From positions 17,277 through 81,276 of the forward strand of contig JAOVVO010000356.1 of assembly GCA_028564675.1 (NCBI GenBank): a stretch of 64,000 nt of DNA, given 5' to 3'. Below the pieces are notes generated by a model, which ran no database searches, was not told the DNA's origin, and saw nothing but the letters and a program-made list of their open reading frames with translations. The position numbers and the translations under genes are program-made. Shown here piece after piece: positions 48,976 to 58,492 of this stretch (position 1 is its first letter; each line of letters starts with the position of its first letter). Source of the DNA: Onchocerca lupi. Taxonomy: Eukaryota > Nematoda > Chromadorea > Rhabditida > Onchocercidae.

Positions 48976-50771
48976 TGATGAGTGTGATAGCAAATCAATT
49001 AAAAATCTAATTTGGAAAAGCACAAAAAAAAAAAAGAAAACAAAAAAAGAACAAGTTTCAACTGAGAAGTCATATACTACAGTGAGCACTTTGATTATGC
49101 CGAAAGCAGAAGATATCTCTGCAACAGCTGCATTAATAAGAAAAAAATTGTTTCAATTGCAAAATTATAAAATTATATTTTGATGGCTTAAATATTGCAG
49201 TGATTTTGCTTCGTCATTTATACGGTACTTATTGATCAATTGACAAGTATGATTGATGGAAATTGAATGGAAAATTTTTAATGATAATCGCGCTAAACTT
49301 AATATTGCATCAATTTTATCACTTAAGTTTTCATAAGTTATTTTAATCCATTATGATAACATTTCATTTTTATTCATCATCATATTTGTCGATCAATCAC
49401 CGTAACTTTTTTTCATCTGCAACTTTTTCATTGGGAATTAGTTTTCAGTAGTTTATAAATTTTAATCAGATATGTACTTTTTTGAGACAGTAATAATTAA
49501 TAGTAATAGAAAGCATTATTCAATTGATAAAAAAGAATTATCCACTTTTTTAATTCAAAACTTTTTGCATAGTTTAATTTATAAAAGATCATATAATCAT
49601 CTTAAAACATTAGGACAAAAAAATTTAATTGTTGGATTGAATTGCTTACCTTCATGCTTTGTAATTCATATTCATTTTTGCAATCCTCTAAAATGCATGA
49701 TTTCGAATAAAGAATTTTTTCTAGAGAATGTAATGAAATCCTTTGCAAAAATTGCAGATTTCTCTAAAAAAATTACTTCATATTTAAAGGAAATTACCTA
49801 TATTAGCCACAGAAATTAATAACAGCTAAAGTGAGTGGTAGTAGAGACAATAATAATTAATAATATAATAATAATAGTAATAATAATAATTATAATTATA
49901 ATAAATAATAATAATACTTTACAGCAATGATTAAATGAAGTATCATGACAAAAATTAACAGTGACAGTGATAAATAATAATGATAGTAATATCATTGGAG
50001 AAATCAATAATATTAGTAATACTAAGTAAAAATTAATATTTATTGCTTTTGAAAAATCAAATGTACTCAGTATTTTTAATTTCTTTTGATGCTTATTTTT
50101 GAGATTGCAAAAACAATGTAGAATACTTTCGTTAATAGAGTATATTTTTTTGGAAATAAAAGAAACTCGTAATATTATTTGTTGTCAACAAGATATTTCA
50201 AAAAAATTTGACTTGATAACTTTTGTAGGAAATTCCGAATCTATCTCAAATTACTACTACTACTACTACTACTGCAAAAAATCACTTTTATTGTACAGTT
50301 ACCAAATTCACATGTAAATTCCTTCAAACTGAAATCTTGAACATCTGCTATATTTGTACTTTGAACATCTGGTAAAATTGTTTTAAAAAAAAAAATCTTC
50401 TAGATAAAGGATTTATCTCATTATACAAAATTTCAACATTTTCCCACATTGAGAGATGAATCTATTATCTAATTTATAATCATTTAGCATGCCTAATCAT
50501 GCACATCTGTTTTCCCATGCAGCTATTCTAACAGCTTAAGAAAATTGTAATTCATTTTTGTATTCTATTTAATCAGTCCCACTTCTTACCAAATATAAGC
50601 CTGTTATATCGCTCACAGCCTTTGATTCATTCATTCATTCTTGCTTGATCACAACTTCTTGCTTCACAACAACTTCCTTCATCACGACTTCTTCCTTGCT
50701 CTCATTTTTTCATATCATTTATTTTCATTTTTATTATTTGCGCTACAATAATTTCGTGATTATTATTATAA
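48976..50771. other. AT-rich stretch with one unassigned 115-codon frame
   Basis: No recognised gene. A plus-strand frame of 115 codons at 49472-49819 (MYFFETVIINSNRKHY...) is long for such AT-rich DNA, but it has no recognisable domain, splice context or homologue that I can name. Simple repeats of ATA/AAT type (about 49856-49912) and (TAC)n (50252-50274) follow. From about 50640 to 50700 there are imperfect pyrimidine-rich repeats of the form CACAACTTCTTGCTT. Confidence 0.5.
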
Positions 50772-50793
50772 GGTTTAATCACCCAAGTTTGAA
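50772..50793 (+). other. Spliced-leader-1-like 22-mer
   Basis: GGTTTAATCACCCAAGTTTG plus AA matches the nematode SL1 leader (GGTTTAATTACCCAAGTTTG plus AG) at 20 of 22 positions. The following bases (ATAAAGTG) do not provide the GT donor expected in an SL RNA gene, and no SL RNA body is seen. A retroposed copy of a trans-spliced mRNA end is the best guess. The Helitron helicase remnant starts about 120 bases downstream. Confidence 0.55.
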
Positions 50794-50914
50794 ATAAAGT
50801 GTTTCTTTTATAATCACGACAACAATCGTCCTACACTAACTCAAGCAACTACGTCAAGCCCCATTCCAATAAAAATCCCAAACAATTTTCGACAGAAATT
50901 GCACATTATCAGCC

Positions 50915-52925
50915 TGGAAGATATGTTAGCAACAATGAAACTGTATGGTGAATTTTTCATTACCTATACATGAACGAAATCCAGTTATTCTTCACTCAGC
51001 AGTACATCTAGAAAATGGACAGCACATTTATTTCACAGCTGCAAATCTGCAACAAATAGCTCTGAATCACCGGCTACAACATTAACTACCTTCTTCATAT
51101 CATATCAAAATATTTTTTTTGCGAGAACAATGTTATATTCGGAACTGCCTACTTCCGAATAGAAAATAGTGAACGACGCAAAGGAGGAGAACCAGTCGAC
51201 GGACAACCTCGTATATTCAAACAACCTACGATAGGCAGATTGTACACCGTGCATTCTAATCAAGAGAACGCTTCTTCCTTTGCATGTTGTTAGTAAATGT
51301 GCACGATCCAACTCCTTCCAGCAATTAAAAATTGTTAATAGCGTTACATATGCTACTTTCCGCAGTGCATGTCAAGCTTTGAATTTATTGGAGAACGGTC
51401 GACACTGGGATGTATGCATTAATGATGCATGCAATATGTAACATCCAAATCAAATTCGTACACTGTTTGCAATCATATTGACCAGCTACTCTCCTTCATC
51501 TCCAGCGGAGTTATGGGAGAAATATAAATCGTATATGGCTGAAGATATTCTGCATCGAATACGCAGCGAAAATTCAAATATGAACATGAACTTCACAGCA
51601 GAAATCTGCAACGAAGCGTTGATAATGATTGAAGATTTGTGTTTATAAATTGCGAACAAAGTTCTCAATCAATTGGGAATGCCATCACCGAATCGATCTG
51701 CTACTGCTTCGTATGATATAGAACTGCATCGAGAACAAAGTTACAGCACGGCTGATCTTTTGTCATATGCGCAATCAAATATTCCTAAGCTAACGTTCGA
51801 GCAAAAAGACATTTATGATCAAATAATGCAAACTGTCGATAAGAAAGTTAAAGAAATCTTCTTTTTGAATGCGCCAGGAAGAAGTGGTAAAACGTTCTTA
51901 ATTAGATTGATTCTAACAGCAATTTGAGTCCAAAATAGCATATCCTTAGCTCTTGCATCATTCGGAATAGCTGCAACATTGCTACCAGGTGAAGAATTGC
52001 TCATTTCCCTTTGAAATTGCCACTGAGCATGCAATTCATTGAAACTCCCATATACAACATTTCCAGAACATTGGGCATGGGAAAAGCATTACGAAATGCA
52101 AGCTTATTGTTTGGGATGAATGTTCAATGGCGCACAAAAAATCGATCGAGGCTCTTTATCGATCATTGTAAGATTTGCATGGAGATATCAGACCATTTGG
52201 AAATGTATTAACATTGCTTACAAGAAATTTTTGGCAAATATTATCTATAACTCCTCGATCAACACCAATGGACGAAGGAAATGCTTATCTAAAATACTTT
52301 ACTTCGTGGTGTCACGTAAAAACGTTAAAATTACTACAATATGTTTGTCCAGCTGCAAAACGATCGATCAACTATGATCCTCTCACACATCGATTGTTGG
52401 AAATTGGGAACGGAAGGCTGCCGGTTGATCTGGCTTCAGGATAAATTTCATTCTCTCATAACTTCTGCAATTTAGTAATATCAAAAGAATAGTTGGTTGA
52501 AAAGATATTTCCCAATATTCAAACCAATTATAAGGATCACGATTGGCTGAGTGAACGAACTATTCTTGAAGCCAAGAACAAAGACGTTCGACGACCTTCA
52601 CAATATTATTCAGCCTCACTTTCAAAGCGAGGCAGTAACTACAAGTCCGTCGATACTGTTGTGGAAGCAGATGAAGCGGTTAATTAGCCAAAAGAATTTT
52701 TGAATTTACTCGATTTACCAGAGCTGTCATCGCACGTACTGCAATTGAAAATTGGCATGCCAGTTATCATGTTACGAAATATCAACCAGCCAAAACTTTA
52801 CAACGGCACGCAAGTTGCAGTAAAAAAAATTGATGAGCAATATCGCAAAGCAACAATCTTGACAGGACTTTCAATGGTGAAGGTTTCCTTATTCCTCGCA
52901 TTCCTATTAATTTTACCTAACTTGT
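50915..52925 (+). mobile_element. Decayed Helitron fragment, PIF1-like helicase domain
   Basis: This is a plus-strand remnant of the helicase half of a Helitron transposase. Recognisable blocks in order: GRYVSNNETVW, GEPVDGQPRIF and GRLYTVHSNQ, ACQALNLLENGRHWD, HPNQIRTLFAIILTS, LWEKYKSYMAEDILHR, IPKLTFEQKDIYDQIMQ, the Walker A region APGRSGKTFLIRLIL, SFGIAATLLPG, HDWLSERTILEAKNKDV, LQLKIGMPVIMLRNINQP and ATILTG. After a one-base frameshift it ends with GEGFLIPRIPINF. Walker A reads GRSGKT where the family has GGTGKT. More than ten stops or shifts are present, and the last part of the helicase core is missing. The element is dead and truncated. Confidence 0.88.
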
Positions 52926-53309
52926 AATTTTTATTTATTGCTTTCAGAAGTGTAATATTGATAGGACGAAAATTATTAATGATCGGAACGATGATAATAA
53001 AAATTCAAGATATCTTTCGAAAAGCTTGTTCCTTTTTTCATTTTTTTTTATGAATTTTTCTTCTTTTCCTATCACAGATTTTTTAATTTTATGATCTTTT
53101 ACATACAGTGTTTATTGTTAAATTTATCCTTATTATTAAATCTTGCCTATGGTATGTAAAGTATTTATATGAAAATTTAATACGAAATTTCCTCTTTAGA
53201 ATAAATTTAGTATCAAATATCTTTATGGTATTTATTTACCATAAATTATTGTTTATTATTATTTAATTATTAACTATTAATTATTATTGGAGAAATAGAA
53301 GGAAGAAAG

Positions 53310-53506
53310 AAAATGAGAGAAAACAAGGAAGGCGGGACCAATAAGCTCCACTCCCTCATTTACTTCTAGTTTTCACTGATATGACACGAGAAAAATGTAT
53401 GTTTATATAAAAGCACACGCCTATTCGAATGCAAGGTTGTGCCAAAATTTGAAAAGAATCGGTGGAGAACTTGCGGAATCATTGAGAAGTAACAGATAGC
53501 ATTTAC
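53310..53506 (+). repeat. Dispersed repeat, upright copy, with TATA-like box
   Basis: About 190 bases match, in inverse orientation, the copy at 62160-62345. Shared landmarks are AAGGAAGGCGG, a CTC-TTTA-TT-TAGTT block, TATATAA(A/G)AGCAC-CGCCTA, GAATGCAAGG-TGTG and CAAAATTTGAAA-AATCGGTG, then a GAAGTAACAG-TAGCATTTACA end. The TATATAAAAG box is at 53404-53413. It lies 380 bases after the helicase remnant in the same orientation, so it may be the non-coding end of that Helitron. That link is inference. Confidence 0.8.
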
Positions 53507-53614
53507 AAGATTACATTTGAGGAATTTGGTTCGAAAATATCTTGCAGAATCTCACGTAAAATCCCGTCATTTCAAATTTTATCATTTGTCGGTGGAAGTT
53601 GTTTGCAAATCAAT

Positions 53615-54587
53615 ATGCTATTACCATATTATTTTGCAGTTATTATGTTGTCAACATGCATCACACAAGTAAAAGTAAGTGAAAAAAACAATGCTCTTAG
53701 TACAGAAAGTAAATTTCGTCAATTTTTTAATTTTAGATAAAGACAAAACGCTTCGAAAGAAAATTAACAGTATTACAGTTTCTTTATTTATTATCTCTTT
53801 TTTTCTTCATTGTTACTTTCAAAGTTTTGAGATCATAATCTGAAACAAAAATCAACTACAGTACGAAAAATTTATACATTGAACTCTCAATTATTTCGGG
53901 AGACAACATCCACTGTTACTTTTTCCCTTGCGACCACATTATTTATTTCAAATCAATAGTATAAAACAGCAGAACACTTTTTTTCAAATCATTAGTGCAA
54001 TTTATCGAACTATTCCTAAATTATAGCAAACACCAACGCTGACAAAATGTTTCAAAGATTACATAGTGATATCGATAGAATTCCTCCGATTGGAAAGTAA
54101 TCAACAAATAAACGATTAGATCATAAAATGGATCATTTCGGATTGTTTTAGGCACCAAATGAGACCAGTCTTTTAATGCAAGCGGAAATGGCTGAACATT
54201 TGGAGCATGAAAATTTCACGACGCAATTGAGCTTAGCTGAAGACGCGCAGCATCAGAAATCTTCAATTAATTCAGGAAAGAAAACTGAAAACAAAAATAA
54301 AGACTACAGCTAAACAAAATACCAAAAAAAAAACGAAGCAATTCAAAGAAAAACGAGCAACCAAAAAACGATTCAAATGTAACTTATGCGATAAGCAATT
54401 CGAATTTTTTTACAAGCTGCGAACTCATAATCGGACACATACGAGCGAGAAATCGTTCGAATGCATTCAGTGCGACCAAAGATTCAGACGATTCGACTCT
54501 CTACAACGACACAAAAAGACGCACGTGAAAAAAAGACGCGCATTGCGGAGTATTTTAGATGCATTGCAATTAATAAAACTCTTCTGA
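53615..54587 (+). CDS. Small two-finger C2H2 zinc-finger protein with hydrophobic N-terminus
   Basis: Exon 1 (53615-53674) encodes MLLPYYFAVIMLSTCITQVK, a signal-peptide-like start ending at a good donor (AAA|GTAAGT). Joined in phase to the acceptor TTAATTCAG at 54275, exon 2 (54276-54587) continues with a lysine-rich stretch. Two canonical fingers follow, FKCNLCDKQFEFFYKLRTHN and FECIQCDQRFRRFDSLQRHK, each C-x2-C-x12-H-x3-H, linked by TSEKS. The product is 123 residues and ends at TGA. An earlier acceptor at 54150-54151 (TTTTAG|GCACCA) gives a different 73-residue product that stops at 54311-54313 before the fingers, so splice choice would decide finger content. The paralogue at 48379 shares the earlier acceptor. 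A TATA-like box lies 200 bases upstream within a repeat. Whether the protein is secreted or nuclear is unknown. Splice choice is inference. Confidence 0.6.
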
Positions 54588-56307
54588 ATTGTCGGGAATA
54601 TTTGATTATTTAAACAGTGTTTGACCATTCCATCACTGTTTCATTTTGAATAATAACTACATTAATATAAAGTAATGCCAAATAAATTAAAACACTTTCT
54701 CTTTTCTAATAAAAAAGGAAAGTATGTCATTTTTTTGCACCACTATTATTACTATAAAACGCAGTTCGTCACAATGAAATATATAATCGTCATAACGGGA
54801 TGCATGTTTGTTATTATAAATTATGTATTGAAATAAATTTTTTAATTTCAGAAAAATTTTTCAAATGATATATATGACTTAATGAATTAATTCCGTAGTG
54901 CAAAAAATTTGTAATAATTTTGAATTTTGTAATAATTCCAAGAAATTCCCTCTGATAGAATTTTTATACATCTAATATTACGAAATGATTTCTATTAAGC
55001 AATTGGGCGCATCGATTCCTAGATTTTATCATTTTTTGTTGACTAAAATCTCAATCGACAAAGATGTAGATTCAAAAATCCTTACAAAAGGATTAAGTAA
55101 GGAAATAACTGAGAAAATATTTTTAACAATTGCGTGTTTCGAATTTTAGAGTTTTCGAATCAAATTAATGAATTAATCAAAAAAAAAAAATAAAAAATAA
55201 AATATAGTAAATTGAAAATTAAGTTGGATAAAAAGTGAGTATATGATTGGAGCAAAAGAACATCGACAGAGAATGACAATACATGGGATCGGAAGACATG
55301 ATGCTTAAATCTTTCAAGAACTTGAAATTTTCAAAAATGATATGACCGCATAAAGCGATAATTGGTTCAGGTTTAGGGAAAAGAAGAAAATATTTCGAAG
55401 CGAAATCGAAATTGATGTAAAATTAATTAATTTCAGATTACAAGTATTGGCGGAACATTGAACATTAAACGACTGGAAAAATAATTAGCTATGCAGCGAA
55501 AATAATCAAGCGGAAGGAAATAACTTTATATTCGCCTATCAACGATATATTTTTGCTTCAAATTAAACATATATTCATAAAAATTATTGACGACCTAACG
55601 AAGGATACAATTTAGGAACAAAATTGGACATGCAAAAAAATTGTTCCGAAATTTTGCAATAAATAATGATGATTTAGGTTTCTAATGAAAGCAGTTTGGA
55701 TACGTGAAATAAATCATGTTCGAGAATTTTGGTAAAAATTCATTGATACAATGCCGAATTGATATTCCTCCTAAGATTAATTATGAGAATGAATCATAAT
55801 AGATAAGGAAGTACATAATTTCTTAATTCAATAGTTTGATCCGCATTTGCTAACTTAATCATTTGATTATGCTCGCAAATCAAAATAATTAAGATATCGA
55901 AGTAACTGCTCGAGAAATATGTATTGCAATTTTTTCATTCAACCAACACTGCATTCAAAAATTGTTTCTTTCCGGATTTATAGCCTTTCTTCGCATTCGT
56001 TTGATGCAATTGTTGACACATTTTCTAATCCATAAAACGGAAACATTCTTACTTAAATCATGAAAATGACGCCAATTGAAGATCAACACAATAAATCTAT
56101 AAAAATTATTTTTTTTTTTACGCTTTCATACCATCTCTCCTGTTACTAGCTAAGCGCTAAATTAGATAAAATAGGCTTAGAATTATTATTTGATTCACAT
56201 TTTTCATGAAATTATTCATAAAAATAAACATTATTTCATTTAACTTTTAATTAGCAAAGTTATGAAGTGAAATAATAACAAAATTACTGAATTAGCAGCA
56301 AAGTTTT
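54588..56307. other. Spacer, nothing recognised
   Basis: This 1.7-kb AT-rich spacer lies between the convergent zinc-finger and receptor genes. Short frames only. A possible extra C-terminal receptor exon (reading MFIFMNNFMKN on the minus strand near 56245) was considered, but its splice phase does not fit. Confidence 0.6.
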
Positions 56308-58462
56308 TTACCCTTCCATAGCATGTGCAACTACCCAGGAAATTGTACATATTCCAAATATAACCCATTTATTGGTTGGAAGATAATTACCGAAAAAAAA
56401 GATAATTGAGGATATGATTATAACAATTCCAATAGCACAAGTCTGAAAATTTTAGTAAATAATTGAAATGTGCTCAATTATTCTGGGGGGGGGGAAAAAA
56501 AATTATATATTTTGAAATGAAAAAAATAGATTAAATTAAAAAAAAAAAAAATCAGCTATGAAAGAATCCAAATATCATTTAGAAATTTGATGCTTCGAAG
56601 ATGTTTGCATATAAATATATATTATTTTAAATTCCAATGAAATAATTTCTTTCGATAATAATTAGTCAAATCATATGATATGACTAGTTCTTTTGAACTT
56701 CGAAATCGATTTTCAAAGTAATATTTGTTGCTATATATTATACTTCTCATTTTTTCACTTCACATTTGCTATTTAGCTAACTTTTCGCAACAAAAATTCT
56801 AATTACTCTTTCCTCTCCTGCTATCTTTGTTATCTTTACCTGTTTAAAAAAGAACAAATCGCGTTTATGTCCCACAAAATTGTTTGTTGTTGTTGGAACT
56901 ATTTTTAGCTGAAAAAATTGAAGTTCTTAATGTAAATATATTGGCAATATTTGGAATGTATGATGCAAATTGCACTGAAAAATTTCAATTAAAATGGAAA
57001 CGAAATTCGAGCAAGAAAAAAGGAAAAAGACTCGAACATAAGCGAAATTTTAAAGACTTCATTTGTTTTCTTTCAATATTAATTGAATCCTTTTGAGATG
57101 AAAGTGTCGATGATTTGAAAATCTATCTTATCATAGAAATTGTCGTATGTTCTATTCCATAATTTAATTAATTGCTTTTATCATTAGTGCATTTGTTAAA
57201 CAAGAAATTGCTTAAATCTTTACTTTATAGTGATTTCGTATTTTGATATAAGTTATGAAATTGATGCATCCCATTATCACTGATGATGATGAAACTATTG
57301 ATATATCAAAAACGGAATTCATTAGTCCACAAGTTGTGTTACAAAAAGTCCAACAGTAATTTGAATTCGCATTGAAAATGAGAAAACATGGTTCTGCAAA
57401 TCTTCAGCATAAATTAATGAGTATAGCTTGAATTTTAAAATTTTTGAATTTCAATCTTAACGAATCGTCTTAATCAATCGGTACATTATTTTGTAAAATT
57501 AGTGTTTTCCACAAAAATTTACTCAAAATATACCGAAAAAACTCGGAAAACATGGCAAAAATCCGAGAAAATACGCAATAATTGCTACTTTGCGAGCTTT
57601 TGCTACAGACCAGAAATGATAATATTTTAGAGGATATGCAAAAGCACAATATCTATTCACTGTAATTAATAAATTCAGCAATACTGCTCCGTAAAGGGAC
57701 ACATTTACCAAACATCCAGGTATAAAAGCGATGAAAGATGCTGATGATAGTTCTCGAGAATTCCTGAAACTACAATTAAATTAATATGATAATAGAAAGA
57801 TTAGAAGTCATTAATTGAATTCAATGAGTTTAATTCTGATTTCTGTAAAATTTTCACAGATAATTGAGGTAAATTAAACGCAGTAAAATATGCTACGTTA
57901 TTAGAACAATAGCTCCCCAAATAAGTATAATTGATATTGTTTGTATATTACACAACAAAACTGCGGTACAAAGAGTGCCATAGGCATTCTGAAAATGCGA
58001 ATTTGTGATTGTGATATGAAGTGATAAGCCGTTACTGATAAATCCCAACATTGATACCTAAAAAAAAAATTGCATTAAATGAAACGTAATCTTATCAAGT
58101 TCGATCAATTATATGGAGTGATTAATTTACGATAAATGATATGATCCTCAAAATCTCTCAAAATTTTCGAAAGCAAAATAATATGTTGGGTGTGTAATGA
58201 TTCTTTTGATGCTTTTTGTTGCTGAATATACAAGTCGCTCTTTTAGAAGTAATTTGTTGTTCGAATTTTTTAGCATTAAAACTAATTAATTAATCGATTC
58301 ATTATGAATAATCTATTCGTACGAACTTCAAATGAAATCCATATCATTCTTAATATTTTGATAAGAAAATAAAATAAATGAAGCAAAAATAGAAAACTTA
58401 ACCACAACAATACAAATCAATGCCAAAGTATTTTCATCTAAGCTAGATTCTGTAATCGTCAT
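56308..58462 (-). CDS. Srx-like seven-transmembrane chemoreceptor (nematode GPCR)
   Basis: Six exons close in phase to 274 residues: 58403-58462, 57897-58057, 57534-57763, 57224-57393, 56840-56908, 56308-56442. The start MTITESSLDENTLALICIVV runs straight into TM1 and LGFISNGLSLHI. TM2 follows AYGTLCTAVLL. TM3 ends in TVNRYCAFAYPLKYY, with NRY (110-112) in the DRY position. After TM4 an extracellular loop has the Srx-type spacing C...FN...YCWTF...TTCG, followed by TM5, KRDLFFFKQ before TM6, and TM7 with SWVVAHAMEG. These features match the nematode Srx chemoreceptor family. The frame ends at GGG-TAA right after TM7. Srx proteins usually run a little longer, and GG|GTAAAA could instead be a donor to an unseen last exon. 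An acceptor (TTCTTTCCAG) lies 28 bases before the ATG, suggesting trans-splicing or a 5'-UTR intron. The ligand is unknown. Confidence 0.85.
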
Positions 58463-58492
58463 CAAATTTTTCGAAATCGATAAAAAAATCTG

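Noticed and set aside
50772..50900. A functional SL RNA gene at the SL1-like 22-mer
   Set aside because: The bases after the leader are ATAAAGTG, not a GT donor, and neither the SL RNA body nor a convincing Sm site follows.
54152..54587. A frameshift making the 54-kb zinc-finger gene a pseudogene
   Set aside because: The acceptor at 54275 joins exon 1 to the finger frame without any frameshift, so no mutation needs to be assumed.
56150..56260. MFIFMNNFMKN segment as the last exon of the receptor
   Set aside because: No acceptor gives the one-base phase needed after GG at 56312.
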